Below are positions 12,500 to 26,217 of a stretch of 64,000 nucleotides of DNA, piece by piece; the first letter of the stretch is position 1, and every line of letters begins with the position of its first letter. The stretch lies in NCBI GenBank assembly GCA_013433145.1, contig CM024188.1, positions 4,702,001 through 4,766,000 on the forward strand. Reading direction: 5' to 3'. This stretch comes from Ascaris suum (lineage: Eukaryota; Nematoda; Chromadorea; Rhabditida; Ascarididae). The notes below the pieces were generated by a model. The model saw nothing but the letters and a program-made list of their open reading frames with translations. It ran no database searches and was not told the origin of the DNA. A program made the position numbers and the translations under genes.

Positions 12500-12551
12500 C
12501 ATCCGCCGAGGGGAGTCCTTTCGGTAACGAAAGGACTCCCCTCGGCGGATG
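12500..12551. repeat. perfect 24-bp inverted repeat with a 4-base loop
   Basis: The arms at 12500-12523 and 12528-12551 are exact reverse complements (left arm begins CATCCGCCGAGGGGAGTCC), separated by GTAA. The arms are GC-rich inside an AT-rich neighbourhood. No open frame, target-site duplication or T-run is obvious at the ends. It could be the core of a small palindromic mobile element, a structured RNA, or a fold-back assembly artefact. Confidence 0.95.
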
Positions 12552-15500
12552 CCGTTGTTTCGAATATCAGTGAATACCTCATACAACTGTTATGCAGCTG
12601 TACTCAGTATGAAAATGCGAAGAAACAAGTGTTGACCTTTCATCAGCCACAATCCAACTCTGCTTAACAGCACCAACTCAGTGCCTATTCTAATCTTGGT
12701 GGAAAGAAACCGATCAAGCAAACTTCCAAGGGAACAATTATGCTCCCTTCCCCCTCCTGCCCTCACTTCCCCTTCCCTTTATAAGCTAAAGTACAACTAA
12801 TAAATTGAATTACTAGACGCATTATGTTCATCGGAGTGCTTGAAATTAAGCAGAACAGTCGTACTTTCAAGCATTTGATCGTACAACAAGAAGATGGTGA
12901 TTTAAAAAGTAATTAGAAACGCAATAGCAAAATTTGGCCATGAGTACGACGTGCGACCCTGATCGCTTCCGGCATGCGCATACAGCGAACGCGCCAAAGC
13001 AGAGAGTTGCCGACCTTAGAGCGCCAAAAAAACGCCACATAAAAAGCTTGCGTAGATCGCAAGAATCTAACAATTTCGTTCAGTTGGACTGGAAACAGCA
13101 TATTTCCGATCAGGAAACTTGCTCAAAATCCACTGAAACATTTCTGATAAACTTCTGAAAGTTCTGAACAGTGGAGTCCTCTTCGTTCGACTTGGCTAAG
13201 AAAACATTGCCGAGTTTTTTATCTCTAAAATAGTTACTGATGTGCCAGTAAAAATTGAATAACTTGGTTTATATTGCCATCGAGCGCTCAAATGCAGCTT
13301 TATTTTCTAAACGTCTAACTCCTGAAAAACAATCATTTCCATGGATAAAGGTTCACTGCATTCAATGCTGTGAAATAAAATCAGATGATCAGTACTGCGA
13401 ACCGCAATTCAAGCATTTGAAGAAAAGAATGGGATAAGGCAGTAAAACTGGACGTCAACGAAGAGAGAAAAGCAACTATACAATCAACAAAATTGCATCA
13501 ACATAAAGAGTTTAACACAACGATCGAAAGGAGACAATCGCTCGCACGTCCTCTTGCAAACACTTTAGCCAGGCAGAAGTGAGCATCTCTAGTAGGGAAA
13601 TAAAGCGATCGAGCGTTCACGAAAATAAGGATTGCTTTAAGTATGTCATAAATTGCCCGAAGTGAGCACTTGCATATCGCCATAGAATCTTTTATTGTTT
13701 TTTGATGGCGGCGAGATGCGCTACGGTATGGGGGTGGAGCTATTAAATACGTTTAACTTAGGGCGGCGTGGCGCAATCCCTTTAAAAAATTTAAAATGCG
13801 CTAGTCGTGACTGCTCGCCTAGCATCTGTTGCCTCTCCCATCTACTATCCTCTTCAACCGAAAGCGTCACAAATGTGCACATAGAAAATTGATATATCTG
13901 TCAAAGGTTCATTGATGTATTGCAATGCAGAAGGTGTGAGTGCACTTCAGCTATTAGCCGACATTCGCCGATAGCAAGTTCTCGGCTCATGCGATAAAGA
14001 CGGGATTGATCAGGTTCACTTATCCACTGCTTCGCGACCGCTCATATTTTCTTTTTCCCCAAGCTTAGGGAGAAGAAAATATTGGGCAGCAAGTTTTATT
14101 TGGCGTACCCCCTCATACCTTCCTCCCCTAATTCGAGGTCATGATCGATATATAACGTGAATGACTGAGATTACGCGCCAAATACAGCGTGCATCTCCAA
14201 AATATTTGCCGGCGGCATGGAACGTCGCAATTAGTGCTCATACTTCAGATTTAGCACTTTTGCGCTCAGCATATCCAACCAGCCTGCTCTGTTCCCCGGT
14301 TCTGGTAAAAAAAGCCGTTTATATGTGCCAAAAGAATCGAAGAAACAGAAGACCGGAAAAATGGAAGACAGCAACAGTGAATTTTTCTGCGTAAAGAAGT
14401 GCACGTTTTCAAAACAAACAGCGGAAAAAACAGGCGAAATTACGAATCGACATGGTTTTGTCGCTTTCTCGTAACCGAAGAACAAGGATGAAATCAAGAG
14501 TATCAAAAAGCTTTCGTATTGACCGCTGAAAGTAATTATGCCTTCGCAGTGCTAACCTTCAGACATTTCAATGCGTGGTCTACAACGAGGTGAAGCCATA
14601 GAGTCACTTTCAAGCTTGACTCGCTTCTTTATTACGTTCGTCATTGACGCTGAAACGAAAGAAAATTCGTTGAATAAACTGCTGAATTCGTGGAAAAATG
14701 AAGCGAAAAAGCAAAATGATAGTAGGGCCATCAAAGTTGTGCAAATACGAATAAAGTCTTCAATTTTGAATAACCAACAGCGTTTCCAGTGCCAAAAAAG
14801 TCTTCTTGACCGTTGGTTTTAATCTCACATATATAACTACCGGAAATACTTCACTGAAATATTAATTCTGAAAGCACTCGCCATTTTTGAGCAGAAATAT
14901 TATAGGAAATCGAACGTAAAACGCAAAATCACGTCAACAAAATGAGCATAACAACAATTAAACCGCTTATTAAAAATGAATATTACGTGCGTTCTTTTTG
15001 CGAATGCGATTCTGCTCAATCACTTTTCTCTTTCGATCGCCTAGCTGCAGTTTTTTGTATGCGTTGCCTTCGATTGCACAGACACGCTTAGATGACGGTG
15101 ACGGAAACACTGACATTAACCTAGTGCAAGACAACTTCATCTCTTTGAAATATTAAACGATCACGTTCAGTGGGATCTACCAAATCATCGCAAGTTCTGT
15201 AAAGCACTCGGCGAAACTACGTCCATGGAACTTGTTCAGGAGCAGTGATAATAGAAAGGTTAATTAAAACGCATTTAAATTAATACTAGGAAATCGTAAG
15301 ACGATACCAAAGTGTCAGTTAAGTGCAAATTTTAAACGTTAAACGAGCAACGCGAACGGCGAGATAGGCGCACTGCTTGACCGGAAATAGATGAGTGGAA
15401 CAGTTCGCACCTTCAAACGTCTATTTGAAGAGAACTCGTATGGCTGATAACGCTGCGATGACACACTATGACGGGTAAATCACAACAACTTGATAAGAGT

Positions 15501-18487
15501 AGAAGCGAACAAGGCGTGGGCTTTGAGCGCGCACCCGAACTGCCCTAAACAGTATCAAAGTCGGCCGCGTAATTTATTATTTTTTTGTCCGATTCGCTGA
15601 CGGTTAAGAAGCTTTGCTGCTACGGTCACTTGTATTTCATATCATAATTAGCTACCGTTACGCTCCTTGAAATGCCTCATTTTTCCTCTCCACTACTGAG
15701 TGTAAAGAGGCCATTGCGTTCTATACATCTTCGATTAGGCTGCACGATTATACTCACTGTCGCCGTTTAGGCATGTGAAATTAATGCACATCTTGCATGC
15801 TGTTTTATGCGCGCTTTGTATGACCTAACGCAAATTCAGGGGCACCTTTTTAGCGGATAAGAAACATATTATTGCTCTTATGCGGATCACTTGAAGTGAG
15901 CACATAAACTCCTCTGCATATAAATCATACATCGCACATCCCTTAGAAAAATTTTCCCCACATAAAAGTTCCTCGTCGAGCAACAGGTGTCTCTTAAATG
16001 ATGTGTCTAAAGTCCTGGAAAAGCAAAGCTCAACTAGCGTAATGTCCTGAGGAAGCCAATTATTGGAAAAACAACTTCGGAAACATGATGCTGCGATCTG
16101 CCAAAATTCTGAAGTACAAACAACTCACTCCTGAACGGCACTTATGCGATAAGAAACACATCAGAGAAAGTTTTTGATGAAATCATGCAGGACACAATAA
16201 TGCCATTCCAGTATGCAATATTAAGCGATGTTTGCGAAGAGACCACTCATGAATTGGATCGGTATGCACAACATTCATTCCAGATTTGAGCTCAGAGATT
16301 TTTCATTTTAGACATGAAATTGACCAAACTTAAGAACATTTATCTCCTCTGCAATGCTCAGATTTGTGAGCTTGATCGCTTAGATTCACATCATTCACTC
16401 AATAACACAAATTCTGTTTGGATGAATTCCAAATAAGGAGCATATGTCTGAACAGAAATAACGCCTTTTATATGCATAAATTTCTGCTGTTGCCAAACGG
16501 TCTGCTTTAGCGGCATCATGAACGGAACTGGTGACGAATATCGCACCAATCACGACAACTACCGAAAAAAGATTTGTGAAAGCACACCACTGGATGAGAA
16601 AAAAGTGCTCCATAAATAATACTCATATAATCTAAGTGTAAACAGGTTAACACATTGCTTAGGTAATCGAAAAAAAAACGGGATGCGGATATGCATGAGT
16701 CATCGATCACATTTTCACACGGAGTGTTTTTCGATACTATGCAGCTGAGCTGAAAAATGAAAAACAAAGCGCGATCATTGCAACAGACCATAAAAACAAT
16801 TGAAGTGGTTGAAGAAAATTCTGTTGTAAAACTTCACAACGTAGCAATAAACACTGACACATAATTGTATACGCGTGACAATCGCTGTTTTCTTGGCTCC
16901 TCCCACAATCCACTGTGCTCTCTCTTCTTAGCACGTTTCGCATATTTATGGTCCATTTCTTTGACGTCGATTCTCACATGGTGTTTAGCTAACGCAACTC
17001 GTCTGCGCAACCGAAATCGTCATAATTTCGCCTGATCCAAATTTGCTTTATGCAAAATGTTTGGGTATGTTTTCGTAGGATGCGGAGTTTCAGAAAAAAT
17101 GCTGCTGCGGAGTTTCTACTAAGTTTTGGGAAAATTAGGAGGAGAAATTGCAGATACACTTCTGAATCTGTGTATAGATATTCATAGAAGCAAATTTTCT
17201 TCAAGACAAAACTGCTTTTCTTCACTTAGAGTTGGTACTTTTCCAGAAGGCTTCCCAAGTGTGTCTTTAAGAGGTTCGTTTAGTGCTGGAAATATACTGT
17301 GATTTTAAAATTCTGCGTTCTTGACTAAACATTTTCCTCTTATTTTTCCTTTCACGATTCATGAAAGAAGGTCGATAGGCTCAAGTTCTTTTTTGGTTTG
17401 ATTAATAGATCATTTTCTGCAATCTTGACACCGAAATGGAGGTGTCATCGGCGTCTACAGAGATGTCATACAAGGAACACTCTATCTTGAACTCTGTTCA
17501 ATGTTTGCTTACTGTTGACTCTTGCGAAAGGGATTACACGAAATGAGCACTATGGCTCACCGTCGCTGGAACAGAAATTTTTTCAGGTGCTAAGAAAAAT
17601 GTGTGACGGATGATTATATTGTAACAGGGCAGGATGGGCTAAGAATGTTCGTTGATGTTGCGTTGGAGTTGTCGGTGTCGGGATATGGGTTTCTCTCTTG
17701 CATTGCGTCCACTAACAATGGGCAATGTCGACGAATGCGTTCACAAAGGAAATCGGAAACTGAGACTTCGTTGTGTCCTTGAACCACTCACAATACCTGC
17801 ACACACACACCTTTCATTTGACGCATATTATGCGTTGAGCTGCACTAATTGCGCCAATCTGGCACTCACCGCGAACGCCATCCTCAGTACCTTCACCGCC
17901 ACTTCATACAACGATAGTACGAAACTAGAAACTTGTCGCTGTACAGGTTACATTTCACCGTCTCAGCATCAAGATGCTCTCCCACTTGCAAGATTTACTA
18001 CAGGAAACGAAGTGTTTAGTTGAAAATCAATTACTGTGCGATTGCTCTCCAAGTTTTTTATTTTCGCCTTGCCAGCAGCTCTACAGATTCAAACAGTTTT
18101 TCAGTTTTTTCAAGGTGATAGCTTCAGAATTCGTAATTTCGACTTAAATAGACATGACACGTTTCATTATGAAATGTGTGAATTTATAAAGTTTCGATTC
18201 AGAACTCCCCGCTTTATTGAAAATGCTCAGCGATCACAAACATTTTAGCGAATTTGATCGCGCAAAGCATGAACATGGTTACGCTGCCGCTCAAATTCGG
18301 ATTTGCCCGTGCTTTACTTTCTCAGATTCCCTGTGAAAGCTAAAGAGATATAATTAATAGTGAGATAACTCTGAGACGCAAATTTACGCATAGCAGCCAG
18401 GGCCTGTAGCCACTATAACTTCCGTTCTTTTAAGTAGTGTTAGGGGAAATAACGCAGGAATTTTTTTGAGTAACGAGCAATTCCTTT

Positions 18488-19090
18488 TTACTTTTTTATT
18501 GAGGCTAATACATGACGAAGGAATTGCCACTCAAAGTTGTTGTTTGTTAGAGAAATCCGGTAAAACCGGAAGTTGAGTACAATCCCCATATTAGCAGTAA
18601 ATGCGTAAACGGTACGAATTTCGTCGATTGCTGCTGTAATGTAGAGATTCTTTTCCATAGTAACAGTACCACTTCTAGTTGGGCCTGAACCCATGCTGAG
18701 CATGAAATTTCTTAGACACGAATTTCTACATTTATTAGTGCCAAGCACTGACGAACGCCTCTGTGTTAAATGATATGTACGTTGATGAAATGCATAGATG
18801 TTGGCATGTGGTCGACTGTTGAAATGTTTGAGGCGCTTCGCATATGGCATTGCTATGCTGCCATATGAGCGAACTGCGCGCCAATGCCCTCTGATTCGAA
18901 TTTTAGCTGCTCTCTGTAACACACAAAATCTTTTATGAAGAATGCAACGGAGTCGTAAAGTGTTCATGATAGCAGAGAAGAATGAGCGTTGCTTCATGCT
19001 GAAGCATAAGCCGCAGTCCAGCTCACTAACAGCGCCATATAACTCGGCACTCATCATATATTTGCTCATGAAATAAAAGCACATGCACAC
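18488..19090 (-). CDS. 200-codon open frame, function unknown
   Basis: This is one of the two longest uninterrupted frames in the window and the longest not explained by GC-rich sequence. The first 50 residues are hydrophobic and Cys-rich, the middle (about 50-110) is strongly basic with many Arg, His and Lys, and the end is mixed. I recognise no domain, and there are no internal splice signals that give a better model. For a 40% GC genome a run this long is unlikely by chance but not impossible over 64 kb. It may be a single-exon gene, an exon, or the remains of a mobile element. Confidence 0.25.
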   Translation of the reverse strand: MCMCFYFMSKYMMSAELYGAVSELDCGLCFSMKQRSFFSAIMNTLRLRCILHKRFCVLQRAAKIRIRGHWRAVRSYGSIAMPYAKRLKHFNSRPHANIYAFHQRTYHLTQRRSSVLGTNKCRNSCLRNFMLSMGSGPTRSGTVTMEKNLYITAAIDEIRTVYAFTANMGIVLNFRFYRISLTNNNFEWQFLRHVLASIKK

Positions 19091-22000
19091 AACATTTTAT
19101 CCTTATAATGCTGTGCAGATGCGCACATTTGCTCAACAAGAGTTCACTATTGCATTATGCGGCGTTAGAGAAGAATAGGTGAAATCTGCGGCATCCTGTT
19201 GTTGGGCATTTTTCCAGAATTCCCATCGTAATGAGATATCTTTAACGGGGCCCAATTAGGTTTCGATAGATTTCTCTTCTGCACTCTCAGCCAAAATTTT
19301 CCACAATGGTCGCTTGTAAGCCCAACATAGATATGTGGAATCAACAAAAAAAGGTACTGAATATTGCATCTGCAGTCTTTATTGAACAGATAGGTGAACG
19401 ACGGAGGGAACACGGTGAAGTTGCATAATGCCATATACCGATACTGCAAAAGGTCGAAATCCCACTACGCCAGAGCTTAATGGCAGCTGTAATATGCACT
19501 TCTTGCAAAAATTACGAGTGTTGATTTCTTTTTCCATAAAAATGCATTATACTGTCATACTACACCTCCTTCCTCACCTTTCTTCCTCCTGCACCCTCTT
19601 GCATCTATAACTTTCTAGGCCACACGCCTGCTAACATACGAGCGTAATATATGCTAATGATGGCAGAAGCCAACACATACGAATGCGACGTTCGCTTATC
19701 TGGGTCGGTGTTGTTCCTTGAACGGTACACTCTAACTCAAAACTTAGAAAGTGGGGAGGCTTGTCATACTGAGTCTGCAGTGAGCGGATTCCTTTTTAAT
19801 TTTGTGACTATTGTTGAGTTGGCGCTTTGCATTCGAAGCGCAACTTGCTAACGTTGTTTTAAACTACCAAAGCTTTCTACAGTAGAAAATAAGAAAAGCG
19901 CATAATGTTCGCTGACAAAAGAGCTGTGGAAATTCCAATATCGTAGCCCCATCATTTTGCTTCGAATTCTTCGACAACGAGCAGAATATTCGAAACAAAG
20001 CACTAAGGATGGGATGTTATAATAATGATTAGGCACATTTTCAAAGGAGAATACGAATTTAGGTCAGGGTGCTAAAATTGGCTTTTTTTCGTTCGTCTAA
20101 TTAAGCCTTACTAACCTGCGCGCATCTAGAACATTAATAGAACACGTCGCCTGCCTCGTGACAAGGAGATTGCGAAACGCTTTCCCATTGGTATTTCAGC
20201 ATTAATATCGGCCACAATACGATACTGATTATCAAGTCGAGGGCTGCAGCTCCTCAGCAAGAAAAGAAAACTGGTCAAAATCCGTTGCAGAAGTTTTCTT
20301 GTTGGAATGAAATGATGAAGGAGGAGCGCTGGAAGAAAGAAGTTCATAGTTGTCAGTTTGAGAACACCAACAATAGAATAGAAAAACCAGCAGCCAAACA
20401 TCTTTCACAAGTAGTCATGCAATAAAGATATTCTTATGAAAATTCTTGCTGAAAACTATTAAACTCCAAGCTCAGGGTAATGACCTAATTAACGCCTAAA
20501 ACTTAAGCAAATTATAATTTGGCTTGAATATTAAATGCGACACAAGAGCAAGTGCATGCGTTCAATGCTCACATTTGGTAGTTCACACTCGCATTGTGTC
20601 GACGGGCAGTGCCGGCTGACATTTGCCACAGGTGGCAACGTTTTGCTTTAGTGGGCAAAAAGGATTGAAGAAATATGATGAACGGGGAACGCATTGCTCT
20701 TTTATACAACAAATCCCTTCGTCATCTTCATGTCATATTTGTCAGTGAGGAGAGCAAATATGCAAATTGACCGTAGTGTGTTCACGCACGTGCTGCTTCA
20801 TAAAGAACCGTTGAGCAGACACCGTATCTACTTTCTTGCTTTACTCTCTGCATCAGCAATAACCACACTGACACGGTCGGTCGACTTTGAAGGAACTGGC
20901 GAAATATGAGTTATATGTTAAAGCGACAGATGCAAGAATAAACCGGAATGTTTTAGAAGAACAAATTGAATTGCCCTTGTAGGTATTTTGTTATTAAACC
21001 AAAGCGGTATGTTTAACTACCATTAAGAAACTACAAACAGGAGACAAATTTCGCTCTTCGACTCTTAAAGGGAATATCTACACAGGAAATGTCCATACAA
21101 GAAGTAGAAAGAGGTGTGGCAGTTACGACTTCCTCTCCCTTGTAGTAATAGCAGTATCGCGGTGTTGTAACGACAGCTGCCAGCAGCCTAACGCTCGGGG
21201 ACAGGGAGAACAAGACACCGATGATCCGGGGTTCGCGCTTCCGATGCTTCACATCCTTTGAAAGATCACGACTCGATGAAATATCTTCCCCGTCCCCCGA
21301 ACTTTCAAAGCAGGCCCATTTTAGAGCAACCAACTAAGTTCTTCTTTAGGTCGAAATCGCTGCCTAGTTATCAAAAATTGGACATAAAAAACAAATATCT
21401 GTTCGATAACCTGATATCGCTTTCGTTTCACTATTCAACAGTTAATGACGTATTTCATAGCACTATCTTCAGTTCAAATACCAATTTCGAGTCTCTTCCT
21501 TTCTTGCTGGCAATCCGTCATTATTTGTGGCCCTACGACCCAGCTAGCCATCAGCAGGCAGAAAGATTTGATAGCCAAAACTAAAGTAAGCTTTTTTCTT
21601 CGGCCATCGTTTCGGCGGATTTTTTGGCACTTGAATGAAGCGCGAGACTGTTGCAAACATGTTTTGAGTCTTCGATGCATTTATTCTCAAAGGGTGAAAT
21701 GCATCGATCTATTAGAAAGTGGGCTGTAAACAGAACAGTTCGCCCTTGCTCGCGTCGCAAAACTTGAAGATTTATGAAATATAATGAAGCTTACATTCTG
21801 CAAATCGTGCAAGAAAAAGAGTAAGATCTCGACTTCTCACTTAAACAGGTAACTCGCAGAGCTGAAAAACTGATAGCAGCTAGATCTGCTCTCGTTGCTG
21901 CATCACTATCCCGAAGCTGGTAAATATGCCCTTGAGAATCTGAACGACAACGACATATTTGTAGCTTTTCAATCTGCTGCTATAAACAAGGCGTCTTTAT

Positions 22001-24895
22001 TAGACAAAGCAAGAATAAAGGATCAAATATTGGAACGTGGCAACTATCTAAGCACTCCTCTCTGCCGATATTTTCCACGGTAGCAAGTATCTGCAATTGC
22101 AGAGGCAACGAGTTCACAGAATGACTGAGCGATAGACCGACTGCTCAAAACCATTAGTGTTTGAATCCCTTATGCATCGAAAGTGTTGGAAAAGGAATTA
22201 AACCAAAAAGTTTATGATGCAATCGGTTCGATAAACCACAATTGCAGTGTTCGTTCACAAAGAATTCTTCACAGTCAGCTACCCAATGCAAAATAGAGGA
22301 ATATCGATTTCAGCACAACATATTTCCAATTACAAATTTATAGTCGAAATGAATATGACATCTTAAGACCTTTTTCTTAATTCAAAGTTGCATTCGCCTT
22401 TAAGGTTGCACTCTGCACCTGCTGAAGCGGCCGAAATTATAGAGACGACAATATCTATGGGAATGAAAGAAATAGAATTTTTGAGTCAGAAGCAGCGTCC
22501 TTCCGGGTATTCTATTTTTCTCACTTCTTCGTATTCGGCGCCTCCGATTTCAGTCGGATATGTCTTTTTAGTCAAACGCACTGCAAACAACGATAACACC
22601 TAATTATTAATTCCGTTGGAGGTTTGATAAAACTTTGGTGATATCAAGAACGATGGAGGTATTAACGCCACATTCTGCTAGCCATGCTGAGCTTCACATC
22701 GATCTCAAAGGAACTGGAACATACTAAATAGTCCTTTCGCTGTAAAACTAAGTTTGTCATTTCCTCAAATGAGGTTTGACAGGAACTAATAATAGAATTC
22801 ATCCAGTAATGTGGCCATCTGATTCAGAAAAGAGTTAATCGCTTTATTCGAAAACTCTTCAAAAGCAGAAGTATTTACGATCGTATAGATGAATGTATCC
22901 GTCAAGCGAAAAGAGAACAATGCCTCAGAATGGGCACACTTCGAGCTTAATAGAGGATACCACAGACCTACCTTACGAGAATCTGTTATAATGCTGATGG
23001 ATTGCCTGCAACCGGGAAAGAATCGAATGCAGGTTGTACACTGTAGCCGTTGTTTTTGCTCAACGACCAATAACTTATATTGCATTTTACTGTCATTTTG
23101 CATCCGTACTATCATTACTGGTGAACTGCGTAAGTGTGATAAGTTTTACCTGATAAGATTCGACCCACGTCTGATAAGTTTCAGTAATTGGTGCATACTC
23201 CGAAGTAGCCCCCAATCTCTTTCCAACTCCACAGGAAATCAGAGGTAATCAGCGTTGAACAATAACAGCTATGCGTCGGAAATGTCGCCGTGTTGCATGC
23301 CTCACAACTTTGTGGTGCACTCTATTAATAATGCAGAGAATCAATCGAAATGAAATGGCATAGTTCCGTGTTTGGCGAAGTGAGATTAAGTGACGATGTA
23401 TATCTTCAAATGCGCAATTCTGCAGAAGAAATGCGGCAATGGGTTTAGCACAAGAGTGTTTGAAATGAAATCTTTCTAAAATTTTAATGCATGATCATAT
23501 CTATTAAAAGAGTTTAGCATTTCGAGGCTTATAATACAACACGATTCGGGCGTTAAATTTTCTTATGACGTTTTGAGGTGATTGGAAACTGAATTTTCGC
23601 TTAGCGCCTTGAATTTCACCCATCTACGATTCGGAAAAGAAATGGAATAAATAAGCATTTTGTCGTGAACACTTTGAACCGAGTAGCGCAAATCACTAAT
23701 AAACATTTTCACGAAGAACGATTTTTGTCGTAGATGGATTCTCTCCCCTATACCGATCAACTTTTTATTTGTTTCCGCTCCCACGTGTAAAAAAAGTTTC
23801 GTTTATCAAACGCCATCGATGGTACAGTTTTTTTCGAGTGTAAGCGGGAAAAACGCATACTTCCGCCGAGTTGCAACTGTCACATTTCTGAGATGCTATG
23901 GATGACAGATGATGGAATTAAACGGAAAAGCCTTTGACGAATCTCTCAGCGATGTGTTTCGAAATATAAGGACTAACTTGTAGATTGCTTTTTAGGAAGT
24001 CACAGTACAAATAAAAGTTCAACGACAAATTTATCACTACTTCTCAAAAAATAGCTCAGGGCCTGGCTAAAACTTATTAATCCTCACACTCATGAAGGAG
24101 GCTTATATTTTGCAACCATTTGCAGGAGTTAGTGACGTGTAAAACATCCGCTTAACTGCCGTTTATTCAGCTCGATGGGCTAAGAGTTTCACACTGGGTT
24201 GCCAAGAAAGTCTAGGACGCCAAATGTTTCTGTTGTTGTTGCATTGTTATCATTGCTGTTTTCGTTGTTATGAATTCACTACTTCAGAAGTAAAATGCAG
24301 ACTGCCCCGTACTGCTGCTATTTGCGAACTGGACAAGTTACCGACTTCAAAGTATTCGCATATGGCAGTCGCTGACTTATTGAATGCAATCGGTTTGATA
24401 ATGTGAAGGCAATTTTCTTAATGGTACAAGTGCTCACATTTCATGTTACAATAAGTCAAGTAGACGACGGTCTAATGAAGAAGACTGTTGAGGCGAACTC
24501 TCTTCTCCGTTGTAGTAAACTGCTGAGGAAGCGCTAAATAACTTATTAATTAAGGTACAAGCTAACAACATAAGTACATAAGTATGGCTGAGCTGAAACA
24601 AACCATGCATTTCAGTTGTTCATATCCGCTCTTCTCAACCTCAGCAAAGAAGAAGAAGTAGATAGCTCAAAAGAACTGCTAATCTATTTACTTCTATGGA
24701 TAATCGTTATGACATCACCCAATGAATTCTTTTCAATGTTGTCGAAAAATTTTTCACAATCTGTTTACCGATAAAAGAAATAATGCATGCAAGGCTGGTT
24801 GTCCAGTTTATAGCCAAGACATGTATCACAACACAGCTTCATTTGAAAATGTATCACTGGAAGAAAAGCCAAAAAATGATTATATACCCAATAGT

Positions 24896-24898
<3 letters not shown>

Positions 24899-24951
<53 letters not shown>

Positions 24952-24958
24952 GAGAGAG
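24899..24958. repeat. (GA)n microsatellite
   Basis: About 60 bases of GA dinucleotide with one GG interruption at 24940-24942. The Arg-Glu and Leu-Ser open frames running through it on both strands are artefacts of the repeat. Confidence 0.97.
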
Positions 24959-25868
24959 CTATTCAGGCGAATTGCAAAAAAAAAAAGAAGAAAAACGAGA
25001 GCCGATAGAGCTGTCGAGAAGAGCACGAACGATGTGAAGAGAAGTGAATAGAGTACTGGTTGATTCAAAATAATATAGCAGTGGGAGTATGCAAAATAAA
25101 TGTTGAATAGTTTTTATTGACAAAGAGATATTCTAAACTTTCCGCGGATTGGAGGGATAGATCACCTGCAAAGAGGTATGGAGTCATACAAATCATTTGC
25201 GTATGAAGTTAAAGGACATTTCTGTTTTCTCACTCTATTGTGTTACTAGGTGAAAAGGAATAATGAAGTAAAATGAGTCAACCTTCTTCGTTCAAATAAC
25301 TTTTTGAGAAATCAAATCCGCGCGAGTGAACAGTGGACGTTTAGTCTCTAGCGAGAGCTCCCACGGATCTTGGACAGGATTGTGGAATCCTGAATGGGAC
25401 AAAGTTCTGAAAGTTCAGTCCCTGAGAATTAATTAAGACTTCGTGGATTGAAAATTTAACACGATAAACCGTTCCTTCAGTCAGTGGATGAACCAGCAAT
25501 TAGGGAGACCGTCTAAATTGACTTTTTAAAATTTTTGCTGCGAGTTTGTGAAGAATCACATTGACGCGCAACGCCACTGAAAGAAATCCATGACTAATGC
25601 CGTGGCTGTGTGAATAATTTGGTGCGAGCTGAAAGGAATAATTTCGCAATGCATCGGGACATTAGCTGATTCTCTGCATTACTGCTCCGATTTGTTTAGC
25701 ATTTAATGTGGAATGCTTCCTACGGGTAACGAAAAGGATCCTTTGTATTTTTGAGGGTGACCACTATTTACAGTAGTTCCATGCCATTTTTCGCAGACGA
25801 CAGTTCCGGGAGTTCATTCATGAATCCTGCAATTCGAAGTTGGCAAAAACACTCATAGAAAAGCTTAC

Positions 25869-26070
25869 GTACCACAAAATTTGTGGGTATGAGCTGTTTT
25901 CCATTGAGGCTTTCATTGTTTCCCCTAATTGCTGAACGTATTCCCTTTGATTCTGCGAGATAACGTTCTCTTTTCACTTCCAGAAGCCCACATACTTGAC
26001 AGTTACTAGAGGTTGGATGAGTCACGAATTTCACCTCCTCATGGCCTGGAAAGTAGCATTGCATCAACAT
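25869..26070 (-). CDS. candidate coding exon, possibly 5' part of the ETS gene
   Basis: The acceptor is GAATGTTAG just before ATGTTGATG. At the 3' end two overlapping donors exist: GTG|GTACGT ending at 25873 (phase 0) and GGTAC|GTAAGC ending at 25869 (one base over). The frame is open for 67 codons with balanced composition and includes HPTSSNCQVCGLLEVKRERY. The 25869 donor leaves a C that would complete a His codon with the ETS exon at 8229, so the two are phase-compatible. Alternatively, splicing the 46-base GTACGT...TTGCAG interval reaches a stop almost at once, and unspliced reading gives 32 more residues ending at 25768. I recognise no domain. Confidence 0.45.
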
Positions 26071-26217
26071 CTAACATTCAGTGAGTTGCAGGAAGAAGTT
26101 GCTGCGATCACAGACTAAGTTTTGGACGATTTTGTCATTACTTTTTTTCTACTTTATGGAGGCGGAGTAATTTTTCTCAGTGTTCGTTGCTTCCTCTGTT
26201 CTTAAATTGTCGCTCAC

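Larger units (their letters stand above)
8230..25768. other. long stretch without a recognisable gene
   Basis: No exon of a known family was found on either strand. If the 5' end of the ETS gene is the pair of exons at 25869-26406, this is one large intron. It contains the inverted repeat at 12500-12551, a 200-codon open frame at 18488-19090, a (GA)n tract, and several shorter open frames of 60-120 codons with no recognisable motif. Two acceptor-bounded minus-strand pieces looked weakly coding but fitted nothing: about 10409-10454 with a donor at CCATG|GTAACT, and 24448-24601. Confidence 0.5.

Noticed and set aside
19451..19470. AGGTCGAAATCCC, resembling a tRNA B box
   Set aside because: Spacing differs from GGTTCRANTCC and no A box or acceptor stem could be paired. 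No tRNA gene was found anywhere in the window.
22786..23248. Overlapping open frames of 109 (minus) and 119 (plus) codons
   Set aside because: Both strands are open at once and neither has a motif or consistent splice sites.
24783..25068. Arg-Glu and Leu-Ser repeat proteins on both strands
   Set aside because: Translations of the (GA)n microsatellite.
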